A stretch of DNA of 64,000 nt from Chloroflexota bacterium. Its GTDB lineage: Bacteria; Chloroflexota; Anaerolineae; Promineifilales; Promineifilaceae. The stretch spans positions 34,339 to 98,338 of the forward strand of contig JAJRYT010000016.1 in the NCBI GenBank assembly GCA_024275635.1, written 5' to 3'. The notes beneath the pieces were generated by a model. That model ran no database searches. It was given only the letters and a program-made list of their open reading frames with translations, and was not told the origin of the DNA. The position numbers and the translations under genes are program-made. Numbering within the stretch: the stretch's first letter is position 1; every line of letters begins with the position of its first letter. Below, piece by piece: positions 9,321-17,759 of the stretch.

Positions 9321-9520
9321 TTCGTATTTCGTATTCCGTGTTCCGTATTCCGTGTTCCGTATTCCGTATTCCGTGTTCCGTGTTCCGTATTCCGTGCTCC
9401 GATTACGGATTACGGATAACGGATAACGGATAACGGATAACGGATTACGGATTACGGATTACGGATAACGGATTACGGATAACGGATAACGGATTACGGA
9501 TTACGGATAACGGATTACGG
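9321..9520. repeat. 200-bp heptanucleotide tandem array in two opposed arms
   Basis: The left arm is about a dozen TCCGTAT/TCCGTGT units and the right arm about sixteen ATTACGG/ATAACGG units, switching direction near 9404. Because the arms are roughly complementary the array could fold into a long imperfect hairpin. It is non-coding and lies between the leftward DUF3179 gene and the small membrane protein gene. The same heptamer appears inside the GlcD-GlcF gene near 35400. Confidence 0.92.
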
Positions 9521-9554
9521 ACAACCAACCGCTAAGTTAATTACGAACGTCGCC

Positions 9555-10700
9555 TTAGGGCAACCCATACACATCTGTTTCCGGCTGAATGGCTGACCAG
9601 GCAAACCAAAACACCAGCGGGCCGGAGAGTTGGGTCAGACTCTCTCCGGTCAGCGCGCCAGAAACGGCCGTGCCTGTTTGAGCATCCCACAATGTGTTCG
9701 TTTCCGCATCCCGCAGCAATCCAGGCTGCTCCGACCAGGAAAATGTTAACGTCTGGTTGGCTGCTTCTCTACGGTAAACCAGAACTGTCCCCAGCGCCTC
9801 ATCAAAAACCAACAACGCCGGTAAAACGCCAAGCTGGTCGTTGACGACTCCTTCCGCCCGGACTGTTTCTAACGGGTAGGCGCGGGCATTTTTCCCAGCA
9901 ATCATGCCAATGATGAGGGATTTTCGCGGTAACAAATCATTTTGTTCTAAGTTGCTGGAAAAGCCGGCTGCGCCGCTGGTGTAGTAACCGGCGTAGGGAT
10001 CAATGATGTCGTCTGCCTGCCGCCCTAACCGTTCCGCCGACAGGATGCGGGTAGCAGGGTACTGCTGTTTCCACTCACCCCAGGCAGTGATGATGGAAGG
10101 CAGAACGGCTAACTGCTGCCCGCGCTGTCCGCCGCGAATGGCCTGGCCTACTAGCTGGCTCCAAAAGGTGTTGGTTTGGTGGTCATACATGACTAAATTG
10201 TCGCGGTACAGGTAGCCGGACACGCCAAAAGTCAGTTCACGGCCGTTTACCACCCTATCAAATACAATTGCTGAAAAGCAGAGTGGACACCAGGTAATGG
10301 CAACAGCCCGCCCGCCTACTGTATCATTCACGATTTCATGCAAACTGAGCAGCCGCACCGGGTAAGCGCGGGCGTCATCTCCGATTTGCAAGGCCATCAC
10401 TAATTCATCGTCCGGCCATTCAGCGCTGCCCGCGGCCGCGTCTACGAACAAGTCGTCGGTGGCAAAGATGGCGGGAATGTCGTCAATGTCGGCGGCCAGG
10501 AGAAGTTCACCGGCATTCAGGCGGCGTGTGGGCGGGGCGAGAGGATCGGGTGTGGGGGAAGGAACGGCCGTTACGGTGGCCGGGATGGGAGAAGATGTGG
10601 TGAGGGGAACGGCCGTTCCCCTCACACTATCTTGCTCTAATTGAATAGATTGGCAGGCTGCCAATAACAAAAACAACCCGACCAACAAGTTGATACGCAT
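9555..10700 (-). CDS. DUF3179 domain lipoprotein
   Basis: 381 residues. A signal peptide ends at a lipobox (LLAAC, Cys 16), then a Pro/Thr linker carrying two ACGGCCGT-encoded stretches. The body matches DUF3179: an EIVNDTVGGRAVAITWCPLCFSA-like core with the family's W-C-P-L-C motif near residue 135, a FGVSGYLYRDNLVMYD segment and a TFWSQLVGQAI segment. The two Cys could be a redox pair or metal site, but the family is uncharacterised. The protein is probably anchored outside the membrane. It is transcribed alone; a MITE lies 91 bases upstream of its start, so its promoter region may be affected by that insertion. Confidence 0.85.
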   Translation of the reverse strand: MRINLLVGLFLLLAACQSIQLEQDSVRGTAVPLTTSSPIPATVTAVPSPTPDPLAPPTRRLNAGELLLAADIDDIPAIFATDDLFVDAAAGSAEWPDDELVMALQIGDDARAYPVRLLSLHEIVNDTVGGRAVAITWCPLCFSAIVFDRVVNGRELTFGVSGYLYRDNLVMYDHQTNTFWSQLVGQAIRGGQRGQQLAVLPSIITAWGEWKQQYPATRILSAERLGRQADDIIDPYAGYYTSGAAGFSSNLEQNDLLPRKSLIIGMIAGKNARAYPLETVRAEGVVNDQLGVLPALLVFDEALGTVLVYRREAANQTLTFSWSEQPGLLRDAETNTLWDAQTGTAVSGALTGESLTQLSGPLVFWFAWSAIQPETDVYGLP

Positions 10701-10783
10701 AAAACCTCAAGCAGTCGGGCCGGGTACAAAACTCAAGATATAGGAAAAATCATTTGGGCAATCTTGTAACTAAGTAATTATGT

Positions 10784-10909
10784 AATTGAGGGTATCTTCT
10801 CAATAAACTGGGGAGATTACAAAAGTTTTAACAACATATTGTCTGCATAGCGCCCGTTTTGAAACTTTTGTAATCTTTGCCCCGAAATTTTGAGAAGATA
10901 CAATTGAGG
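10784..10909. mobile_element. MITE copy 1 with 8-bp target duplication
   Basis: The 110-bp element occupies 10792-10901. Its ends are inverted (GTATCTTCTCAA / TTGAGAAGATAC), with the similarity extending inward through AGATTACAAAAGTTT. It is flanked by perfect direct repeats AATTGAGG at 10784-10791 and 10902-10909. No ORF is present, so a transposase elsewhere would have to mobilise it. It sits inside a patch of AATTACATAATTAC-like heptamer repeats. Copies 2 and 3 are at 23483-23592 and 49694-49803. Confidence 0.93.
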
Positions 10910-10951
10910 CAACAAATTACTCAATTACATAATTACATAATTACGTGGTTC

Positions 10952-12736
10952 CTAAATCAAGTTATAAAACAAAAATCCATAAATCGCCATCGTCAGCACA
11001 CCGTCTACCGCCGCAAACAAAATAGCAAAATAAAGCAGGGACGCTGCCTGGCGACGATACGTAAAATACCAAGCCACCCGAATAGCTGCCATTGTAATGA
11101 GCGCCGGAACGCCGATCTGTAACGGAGCTTGCAACCAGGTTGGAATCGCCGGAATCCAGGCGGCAAAGGGGACAAAACTGCCAATTCCCGGTATCGTAAG
11201 CAGTTTCATGCCCCAATAAACGGCCGCGGCCAACAACAAACTAATCATCGTTCCCAGGCCGGTCAACCTATCCTCGTCCCGCCTCCGTAAAAATGACGTA
11301 AGAAACAAGACGAGCAGCGGAAAAATCAGCCACAACATCACCACAATCGGCGACAGTACCGCGCCGGACAGCAGCCCAAAAATCGTTTCCCGCCCAATAC
11401 GCACAATGTCGCCCCAGGTAGCGCCAGCTAATGCATTTTGAATATCTGGCGCTGTACTGGCAAAATAGATCTGAAACCCGGTAACATCGCCACGTTCCAG
11501 CCAGGTGAGGTAAAGTCGGTGGGCATCATCACTGATGATTGCCGGTTTCACCGACGCTTCCGGGGTAAAACTTAGCAGTTGATACCCGGTCAGTTCGCCA
11601 TTCTGCAAGAACACAACCCCAACCTGTCCCCGTTCTTTACGAAACTCATACAACGTTTGTACGTCAAACGCCAGCGCCAGTTCCGCCTCCGGGCCAGACG
11701 ACAAATCCAGAGAAACATCTGTCACGGCCGACGTTCCCGGATATTGTCCTATAACCGGGTAAACGCGCGGACCGGCAGTCAGGCCGCTTTCAGGCCGGTA
11801 TGTATATTCCAGATCAGGAATCCTGGGCGCAATGATGGTTTCCGGCCCAGCCATTAACGCTGGCTGTCCATGAGGAAAGTGAATGTATTGGGTCAGATTC
11901 GTGCCTGCTTCCTGTCCAGTACGCACAGAGAGGTTCCAAATCAGGTAAGCTTGCTGTGCGTCCAACCCTAACATCGGCCCAACGAGGTGATCGGTTGTTG
12001 AAAGGAGTGGCTCGTAGACAAGCACCTCCTGACCTGGTTGAAAGACACCGTCTGAATAGGCAGCATAGAAAAACCGCGTCGCTTCAAATCCTGGCGGATA
12101 ATGCGCCCACACCGCATGTAATGTTCCCGAATCATCAACTTTCAGCGTAGGTCGTATTCCCTCCGGGTCCACCAATGTGGGCGATCCTGTTAAATCACCC
12201 GCAAGCGCGTACAATCCTGGATCGCGCCGCTGGCCAGCGTACCAAACTGTGAACGCGCCCTGGGCGTCTACTACAACGGCGTAGGAATCAACAATTTTGG
12301 CGCCGGAAAGCGCCCGAACCGGCCCGACCACATCCCCTGATGGTTCCATCTGAGCTGTGTAAAGGACGCGCTCGCTAAGCCAAAAAAGATGAAGCGCTTG
12401 ACCATCCCAAAAGATGGTTGGCTTGTCAGGTTGGGTCAAGGGAATGGCTAAAGTATGTTTCCAAACGATTTCTGCCTGCCGGTTCAAGGCGACCACTGTG
12501 GGCTGCGGGCGCTCATTTTCGATCGTAATTAAAAAAAGATAACTGGTCCCATCATCATCCAACGCTATTGTTACTGGATCGGCAATGCTCGTTTCACCAA
12601 TGGGCAGCCCATGACTCCAACCGGGCGCTTTTAGCCATTCGCGGGCAGCTGTCCCTGAACAAGCTGGCAAAATAACAGCTAAAGCCAATACACACAACGT
12701 TGTGAGGTAATTATTTGATCGAAGTTTTATTCGCAT
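10952..12736 (-). CDS. Lipoprotein with propeller-like ectodomain and C-terminal membrane segments
   Basis: 594 residues from the ATG at 12736; the first 12 residues of the track ORF are encoded by a hairpin repeat and are rejected. A signal peptide ends in a lipobox (ILPAC). Residues about 40-440 are rich in beta strands with recurring W/Y-x-x-D and aliphatic patterns (FLITIENERPQPTVVALN, YLIWNLS, LYLTWLERGD), resembling a sialidase- or propeller-like ectodomain without the Asp-box signature I would need to name it. The last 140 residues contain four to five hydrophobic segments. The combination looks like an exported sensor or surface protein with a membrane anchor. Function unknown; homology to named families was not recognised. 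Confidence 0.7.
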   Translation of the reverse strand: MRIKLRSNNYLTTLCVLALAVILPACSGTAAREWLKAPGWSHGLPIGETSIADPVTIALDDDGTSYLFLITIENERPQPTVVALNRQAEIVWKHTLAIPLTQPDKPTIFWDGQALHLFWLSERVLYTAQMEPSGDVVGPVRALSGAKIVDSYAVVVDAQGAFTVWYAGQRRDPGLYALAGDLTGSPTLVDPEGIRPTLKVDDSGTLHAVWAHYPPGFEATRFFYAAYSDGVFQPGQEVLVYEPLLSTTDHLVGPMLGLDAQQAYLIWNLSVRTGQEAGTNLTQYIHFPHGQPALMAGPETIIAPRIPDLEYTYRPESGLTAGPRVYPVIGQYPGTSAVTDVSLDLSSGPEAELALAFDVQTLYEFRKERGQVGVVFLQNGELTGYQLLSFTPEASVKPAIISDDAHRLYLTWLERGDVTGFQIYFASTAPDIQNALAGATWGDIVRIGRETIFGLLSGAVLSPIVVMLWLIFPLLVLFLTSFLRRRDEDRLTGLGTMISLLLAAAVYWGMKLLTIPGIGSFVPFAAWIPAIPTWLQAPLQIGVPALITMAAIRVAWYFTYRRQAASLLYFAILFAAVDGVLTMAIYGFLFYNLI

Positions 12737-12745
12737 CTCTTGACC

Positions 12746-12778
12746 AGACCTGTGAGGTTTCCAAAACCTCACAGGTCT
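12746..12778. repeat. 15-bp perfect-stem hairpin upstream of the lipoprotein gene
   Basis: AGACCTGTGAGGTTT pairs perfectly with AAACCTCACAGGTCT around a three-base loop. It lies immediately before the ATG at 12736 and after the terminator of the SH3 gene. It may be a repeat-type hairpin that also acts as an insulator or influences translation. Confidence 0.7.
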
Positions 12779-12780
12779 TT

Positions 12781-12821
12781 AGAAAAAAATAGGGAGGCGC
12801 AATTTGAATCTACGCCTCCCT
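12781..12821 (-). terminator. Intrinsic terminator of the peptide ABC operon
   Basis: Read on the minus strand, AGGGAGGCG pairs with CGCCTCCCT around a 13-base loop and is followed by ATTTTTTTCT. This is a textbook rho-independent terminator 60 bases past the SH3 gene stop codon, ending the leftward operon. Confidence 0.85.
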
Positions 12822-12880
12822 GCGATGTTATTCCAATTGTCTTACAGGATTTCAAAAAACCATACGCCGAATTAAGTGAA

Positions 12881-13522
12881 CTAAGGCGCTTCAGTCGAAA
12901 TGCTCTCTGCTAGAACCCAGCCCTGACCTGTAGGCGCATCAATATGATACCAGGTATCGCCTTCATACTGAGCAACTTCCAGAATGGTTATAGCGACGCC
13001 GCGTTCTTGCCCAGCAATAATTTTCCCGCCAGGTTGGTCTAGAAAGTTGACCAGGAATGATTTACCGGCCAGATACATTTCGTCGCCAGGCTGCGGGCCT
13101 TCTATTGTTTCTTCTTCGGCTTCTACCGGTTCCAGGTTATCCGCTGCTACCCAGCCATCCCCTGTTGGCGCTTCTATTTTGTACCAGATTGTGTCCTGAT
13201 ATAGCGTCGATTCCAGGATAGTGACGGCCGTTCCCCGCTCTTGCCCCGCCGAAATCTTCCCGCGAGGCGCATCATACAAATTCACTAGAAGACTCCTGCC
13301 CGTCAACGTAGCCGCATCCCCCACCTCAAACGCACCACTGGTCGACGCGCCATCAGACGTGAATTTATTTTGAGCCGCCGCTTCATCTGCCCGCGCCGTC
13401 GCCTCAACTGGCGATAAAACTTCGCCTGCTTGACTACACGCCAGACCTGCCAAAATCAACAAGCCAACCAATAACCATAAAGCTGTACGTGCCTTCATTA
13501 CACTCACTCGTCCTCTTTTCAT
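12881..13522 (-). CDS. Lipoprotein with two bacterial SH3-like domains
   Basis: 213 residues from the ATG at 13522, which overlaps the stop of the upstream permease gene by one base; a later ATG at 13498 is also possible because the signal peptide begins there (MKARTALWLL). A lipobox (LAGLAC) follows. Two near-identical SH3b repeats are visible at about 80-135 and 150-205, each with the pattern LLVNLYDAPRGKIxAGQERG then WYxIxAPTGxGWV. SH3b domains bind cell-wall or other surface ligands. Being the last gene of a peptide-uptake operon it may tether or position the transporter, but that is inference from context only. Confidence 0.82.
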   Translation of the reverse strand: MKRGRVSVMKARTALWLLVGLLILAGLACSQAGEVLSPVEATARADEAAAQNKFTSDGASTSGAFEVGDAATLTGRSLLVNLYDAPRGKISAGQERGTAVTILESTLYQDTIWYKIEAPTGDGWVAADNLEPVEAEEETIEGPQPGDEMYLAGKSFLVNFLDQPGGKIIAGQERGVAITILEVAQYEGDTWYHIDAPTGQGWVLAESISTEAP

Positions 13523-14556
13523 CAATTCTTCCCACGCATTCGCGGGTCAAACGCATCACGCAGCCCATCCCCCATAAAGTTGAAGGCTAATGTCGTAAAA
13601 ACCAGCGCCAATCCCGGAACCAAAACCAAATGGGGATTAGATCGGATACCCGCATACCCTTCGTTAATCATTGCCCCCCAGCTTGGCGTCGGCGGATTCA
13701 CCCCCAGGCCAATAAAACTCAGCGCCGCTTCAAAGAAAATATAACCAGGAATTGCCATACTTTCGGCAATCAACAGAGGCCCGATGATATTAGGCAGTAA
13801 ATGCTTAAAAATAATACGCGAATTCGTCGCCCCCAACGCGGTAGCCGCTTCAATAAACTCTTTCTGCTTGTAGGACAACACCTGTCCCCGAGCCAGACGC
13901 GCCATACCAATCCAGTTCAGCGCACCCATAGCAATAAATACAAACAACAATCCGCCGGCCGCCCGGTCTAAACTGATCAGAAAACCGGCGACCCCCGTAT
14001 CCACGCCAGCGCGAGAAAGCGCTTTGAAATAGACTGTCATCAAAATGATAATCGGAAGCATGGGAATGGCCCACAAGAAGTCCACGATGCGCATCATGAC
14101 ATTATCAACCGAGCCACCAGCAAAACCAGAGACCGTACCATAAACAATCCCAATGCCCAAAGCCACAGAAGAAGCAACAACAGCAACAGCCAGAGAAACG
14201 CGGCCGCCATAAACGACGCGGCTCCAAATGTCACGGCCTAAAGAATCCGAGCCAGCAAAAAAGATGGTGCATCCCCATTCCAGCGGGGTATTAGCCCAAT
14301 GACAATCTGGCAGGCGGTCAGTGGTTACGAGATACCCAGTCATCGGTTTTTCACGATTATTAAGGTTGTTTTGCTCTGCAAAATGGTATGGTGTAAATAC
14401 GGGCGCCGCCAGGGCCACAATCACGACCAACAAAATAAACAAAGTTCCGCCTACGGCAACCTTATTTCGGCGGAATTCCCGAAAAGCATCTTGTGCTGGG
14501 CTGCGGCCTTTGGTTTCCTCTTGAATTTTTTCTAATTCTAACTCTGCAATCATCAT
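13522..14556 (-). CDS. oppC: Dipeptide/oligopeptide ABC transporter permease (DppC/OppC)
   Basis: 344 residues with an N-terminal cytoplasmic stretch of about 30 residues, a first membrane segment (VGGTLFILLVVIVALAAP), a long periplasmic loop typical of the C-type permease, then five further membrane segments. The binding-protein-dependent transport loop EAATALGATNSRIIFKHLLPN is present near residue 245. It forms a heterodimer with the B-type permease encoded upstream and couples to the two ATPases of the same operon. SD GAGGTGAT precedes the start. Substrate specificity cannot be read from sequence; di- or oligopeptides are most likely, and nickel-type relatives are an alternative. Confidence 0.9.
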   Translation of the reverse strand: MMIAELELEKIQEETKGRSPAQDAFREFRRNKVAVGGTLFILLVVIVALAAPVFTPYHFAEQNNLNNREKPMTGYLVTTDRLPDCHWANTPLEWGCTIFFAGSDSLGRDIWSRVVYGGRVSLAVAVVASSVALGIGIVYGTVSGFAGGSVDNVMMRIVDFLWAIPMLPIIILMTVYFKALSRAGVDTGVAGFLISLDRAAGGLLFVFIAMGALNWIGMARLARGQVLSYKQKEFIEAATALGATNSRIIFKHLLPNIIGPLLIAESMAIPGYIFFEAALSFIGLGVNPPTPSWGAMINEGYAGIRSNPHLVLVPGLALVFTTLAFNFMGDGLRDAFDPRMRGKN

Positions 14557-14628
14557 ATCACCTCGCGCAAATTAGCTGTCCGTTATGCTCTTTCGAAGCA
14601 AACTGACCGATTGACGGCCGTACACTCC

Positions 14629-15600
14629 CTAATCATAACGAATTCGCGGGTCTAACCAGGCATAAAGGACATCTACCAGGAGGTTGCCCGCTATCAGCAA
14701 AATACCAAAAATAAGAACAAGACTGGTTTGCAAAAAATACTCACGCTGCGTAATGCTTTCAACAAACCGGCGTCCCATCCCATTCAACGCGAAAATAGTT
14801 TCCGTGATAAAAGCGCCCGTTATCGCGCCAGCCAACATCGGCCCAATAATCGTTACCACCGGGATCAACGAATTCTTCAAAGCATGAACAATCACAACAG
14901 CTTGTTCACGCAGCCCTTTCGCACGCGCTGTACGAATATAATCCGAATCCAACACCTCCAACAAGCCAGCGCGAGTCAAACGCGCCACACCAGCTGAATA
15001 TCCTGTTCCCAGCGAAAATACCGGCAGCGCGGCATGAGTCCAAAAATCCATCGTCGGCTTCGGTAAAAATCCCAGAATAAATGGCGGCTCAGATCCCCAA
15101 AAAGCAATGGGAAGCCAGCCCAACCAAACCCCAAAAATGTAAATCAAGATTGGCCCCAACACCAGACTGGGAATAGATACCCCCAAAACAGCAATAAACG
15201 TTGCTGAATAATCAATGAAAGTGTTGTGCTTCAAAGCAGCAATAATGCCCGCCGGGATGCCAATAATAAATCCCACCGCCAGCGACATCGTGCCTAATTG
15301 AATCGAAACAGGAAATGTTTCGGCCACAATATCATTCACAGTTTGGCTGCGCAGCCGTAGCATTGGCCCCAAATCCCCTTGTAGCAAACTACCAAAATAT
15401 CTAAAAAATTGCACAGAAATCGGTTCGTTCAAACCATACCGGTCTTCCATAATACGGCGCATATGTTCCGGCATGACACGGATGCCCACGAAATCAAATG
15501 GCCCGCCAGGCATCGCTTGAACTAACAAGAATGTAACCAGGACGACAAGGAATATGATCGGGATTGAAATAAGTATACGGCGGGTAATATAGGTTATCAT
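14629..15600 (-). CDS. oppB: Dipeptide/oligopeptide ABC transporter permease (DppB/OppB)
   Basis: 323 residues, typical length. Six membrane segments; the first begins right at the N-terminus (RRILISIPIIFLVVLVTFLLVQ) as in B-type permeases. The EAA loop RTARAKGLREQAVVIVHALKNSLIP lies near residue 225 and would contact the ATPase subunits. SD GGGAGG is 5 bases before ATG. It sits between the substrate-binding protein gene and oppC in the leftward operon, 72 bases before oppC. The order binding protein, B, C is the usual one for Dpp/Opp systems. Confidence 0.91.
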   Translation of the reverse strand: MITYITRRILISIPIIFLVVLVTFLLVQAMPGGPFDFVGIRVMPEHMRRIMEDRYGLNEPISVQFFRYFGSLLQGDLGPMLRLRSQTVNDIVAETFPVSIQLGTMSLAVGFIIGIPAGIIAALKHNTFIDYSATFIAVLGVSIPSLVLGPILIYIFGVWLGWLPIAFWGSEPPFILGFLPKPTMDFWTHAALPVFSLGTGYSAGVARLTRAGLLEVLDSDYIRTARAKGLREQAVVIVHALKNSLIPVVTIIGPMLAGAITGAFITETIFALNGMGRRFVESITQREYFLQTSLVLIFGILLIAGNLLVDVLYAWLDPRIRYD

Positions 15601-15679
15601 AAAAGCCTCCCAATTGGCGGACAGTGGTCTACTTTACTAATCCTCTCTCATGGGCTATGCGTATAAAATAGAGAAATTA

Positions 15680-15707
15680 GGGGGAGCAGTTGTGAAACTG
15701 CTCCCCC
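15680..15707 (-). terminator. Hairpin between binding-protein and permease genes
   Basis: A 12-bp perfect stem (GGGGGAGCAGTT / AACTGCTCCCCC) lies just past the oppA stop and is followed on the minus strand by TAATTTCTC, a weak T-run. Such hairpins after the binding-protein gene commonly allow partial read-through so that oppA mRNA exceeds permease mRNA. Confidence 0.7.
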
Positions 15708-15734
15708 AGATACTTCATTAACTAAACGGGAATA

Positions 15735-17597
15735 TTAACCCTGGGCAGCCAACTTGGCTTCCTGATCAATGTTCCAATTATACCATTGTGCCCCACCAAA
15801 GAGCGCGGGGGTACGGCTGAGCCAAGAATGTTCCGCTACGAAAGCGATGCGCAAGAAGATGGGGAAGAAGGGATATTCGCCTTCTGGCCCAAAGAACATA
15901 TCTTCGATCTGGGCATACATTTCGACACGCTTCGCCGGATCGGTCTCTTCACGAGCGGCAACGATCATGTCATCAATCTCGTTACATTCGCGCTTCTGAC
16001 GGTTGCCCGGGTTTTCGCACCAGAGTACGTCGCCAACCCAGTTGTTTTCGTCACCGTAGTCGGGACCCCAACCGAGCGTCCACATGTGCGGCGCTTCCTC
16101 GTCGGGGGTGCTGCCGGAAGTGGCGGTCAGCAACTCGCTGAACGACTGCTGTTCAATCTGGATCAAGTCGGCGGAGCAGCCGAGGTTTTCTTCCCAGTTG
16201 GCCTGGGCGAACTCAATCCAGTTGAGCGTGCTTTGGCCGCTGTAGCCAAGCAGTGTGACGGTGGGGAAACCCTCACAGTTAGGGTAGCCGGCTTCAGCAA
16301 GCTGGGCGGCGGCGAATTCAGGATCGTAGCCAACGCCGATTTCGTTGATGGGCGGCGCGCCAAAGATGCCTGGAGGGGCAAAGTGCTTCATGGGCAGGCC
16401 CTGGCCTTGACGGACGGTTTCCACGAATGTGGCGCGGTCGAAGGCGGCGCCGAAGGCGCGGCGGACACGGGCATCATCGAACGGCGCTTTGGTCATACGG
16501 AAGCTGATGTAGAAGACAGCCAGATCAGGAATCTGGACGGTTTCATCGCCGTATTGATCCAGGTGCGCTTGCAATTCAGCATCGGGAATACCAGAGGTCT
16601 CAACTTCGTTATTGAGCCACAAGGCGTAGCCAGTGCTGGTGTCGGGTACTACATTGATCACGGTTTTCTCAATGTTGCCGCTACCCTGCATGTCTGCGGG
16701 CATGAGGGGGTTGCGGACAGTGATACGGCGGACGTTGTGAACCCATTCATCGAGGACGTAACGGCCGCTGGTGACGATATTACCGGCTTCAATCCAGCTG
16801 TCGCCATTTTCTTCGATAGCCCATGACGGCACAGCCGCCATCGTCCACATCGGAGTCATGACCATGAAGTAGCTGGCGGGGAACTCAAGTTCGATTTGCA
16901 GTGTGGCATCATCAAGCGCGGTTACGCCTACGCCATCCCACAGTTCCTGGGGAATATTTTCCGGGTCTTCAGCGTCTAATACGGCCTGGCAGCCCAAAAG
17001 CTGCGGCGCAATCACGGTGCTGTAATAAGAACCAATGTTGGGATCGCAGGCGCGCTTGATGCCAAAGACGAAGTCATTCGCTGTCACGAAGCGGGGATTA
17101 CCGTCTGCATCAACTTCTTGCACGGTCTCGCCGGTCACAGGATTGTGCTTCACCCAGGGGATGTCGGTACGCAGATTGAACGTGTAAACTAGGCCATCAT
17201 CGCTAATATCCCAGCTAGTGGCCGCTTCCGGCACAACTTCCGTTGTTTCCAGATCGACGTTGGTCAAGTTCACGAACAGGTTCTCGATGTAGTTAATGGA
17301 AACCACATCCTCGCCAACCTGCGGGTCAAGTGTAGGAATGTCAGTCGTGGAATAACCGTCCAAGGTAACCGGTTCTACCATCGCTGGCTCTTCGGCCGGG
17401 ACTTCCACAATGACCTCTTCGGTCACTACGCGAGTCACTTCAACCTGCGCGCCTTCTTCGATAACTGTCTCGGTTACAACGCGGGTCACTTCCACGGGAA
17501 CTTCGACGGTTTCCGTGACGGTTTCCGGCTGACAAGCCACTACTAGAATGGCAACCAACATCAGCGCAACAATCAATAAACTTCTCTTCTTAAACAT
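15735..17597 (-). CDS. oppA: Peptide ABC transporter substrate-binding lipoprotein (SBP family 5)
   Basis: 620 residues, within the usual range. A signal peptide ends in lipobox LVVAC (Cys 22); a linker rich in Val/Thr/Glu (TETVEVPVEVTRVV repeats) follows. The mature part has the SBP family 5 order: TLDPQVGEDVVSINYIENLF, DDGLVYTFNLRTDIPW, NDFVFGIKRACDP, then VRRAFGAAFDR and the C-terminal lobe. It captures di/oligopeptides outside the membrane and delivers them to OppBC. SD GGAGGAGG precedes ATG. The ORF on the opposite strand at 15786-16826 is a shadow of this gene. Confidence 0.92.
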   Translation of the reverse strand: MFKKRSLLIVALMLVAILVVACQPETVTETVEVPVEVTRVVTETVIEEGAQVEVTRVVTEEVIVEVPAEEPAMVEPVTLDGYSTTDIPTLDPQVGEDVVSINYIENLFVNLTNVDLETTEVVPEAATSWDISDDGLVYTFNLRTDIPWVKHNPVTGETVQEVDADGNPRFVTANDFVFGIKRACDPNIGSYYSTVIAPQLLGCQAVLDAEDPENIPQELWDGVGVTALDDATLQIELEFPASYFMVMTPMWTMAAVPSWAIEENGDSWIEAGNIVTSGRYVLDEWVHNVRRITVRNPLMPADMQGSGNIEKTVINVVPDTSTGYALWLNNEVETSGIPDAELQAHLDQYGDETVQIPDLAVFYISFRMTKAPFDDARVRRAFGAAFDRATFVETVRQGQGLPMKHFAPPGIFGAPPINEIGVGYDPEFAAAQLAEAGYPNCEGFPTVTLLGYSGQSTLNWIEFAQANWEENLGCSADLIQIEQQSFSELLTATSGSTPDEEAPHMWTLGWGPDYGDENNWVGDVLWCENPGNRQKRECNEIDDMIVAAREETDPAKRVEMYAQIEDMFFGPEGEYPFFPIFLRIAFVAEHSWLSRTPALFGGAQWYNWNIDQEAKLAAQG

Positions 17598-17716
17598 TTT
17601 TTGCTAAACCTCCTCCAATTTAATGGATTTTTGAGTAAAAAATAATCATAAACCGTTGTTCATTCTATCAATATCTACTGTCCGCGCACCACCTCCTTAA
17701 AATCACGGTTTCATCC

Positions 17717-17749
17717 AGATTGGTTCAATCTTCGAGATTGAACCAATCT
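17717..17749. repeat. Perfect 15-bp stem hairpin, AGATTGGTTCAATCT family (copy 1)
   Basis: AGATTGGTTCAATCT and AGATTGAACCAATCT form a perfect 15-bp stem with a 3-base loop between oppF and oppA. The same stem core recurs at 58658-58692 before pgk. It may reduce read-through from oppF into oppA or stabilise message ends. Confidence 0.75.
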
Positions 17750-17759
17750 CATATAGAGA

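Larger units (their letters stand above)
316..10616. repeat. Dispersed palindrome ACGGCCGT (HIP-like), first 10.7 kb counted
   Basis: Counting by eye, the exact octamer ACGGCCGT occurs at least 17 times between these coordinates and continues at similar density throughout the window, frequently as AACGGCCGTT. The copies lie mostly in coding sequence in all three frames. The first counted copy is at 316-323 and the last at 10609-10616. Two adjacent copies flank the Pro-rich part of the DUF3179 lipoprotein gene. At about 55% GC an octamer of this composition would be expected roughly 0.2 times in this span. The span marks the counted interval, not a continuous element. Confidence 0.9.

Noticed and set aside
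9321-9520. CRISPR array
   Set aside because: Units are 7 bases with no unique spacers and no cas genes nearby; it is a heptamer tandem repeat.
10902-10952. Extra gene in the MITE flank (ORF 10877-11122)
   Set aside because: It is made of MITE end and repeat sequence and overlaps the 3' end of the leftward lipoprotein gene.
15786-16826. 346-residue ORF on the plus strand
   Set aside because: It is antisense to the well-supported oppA gene; its length follows from the codon composition of that gene, and it has no family features.
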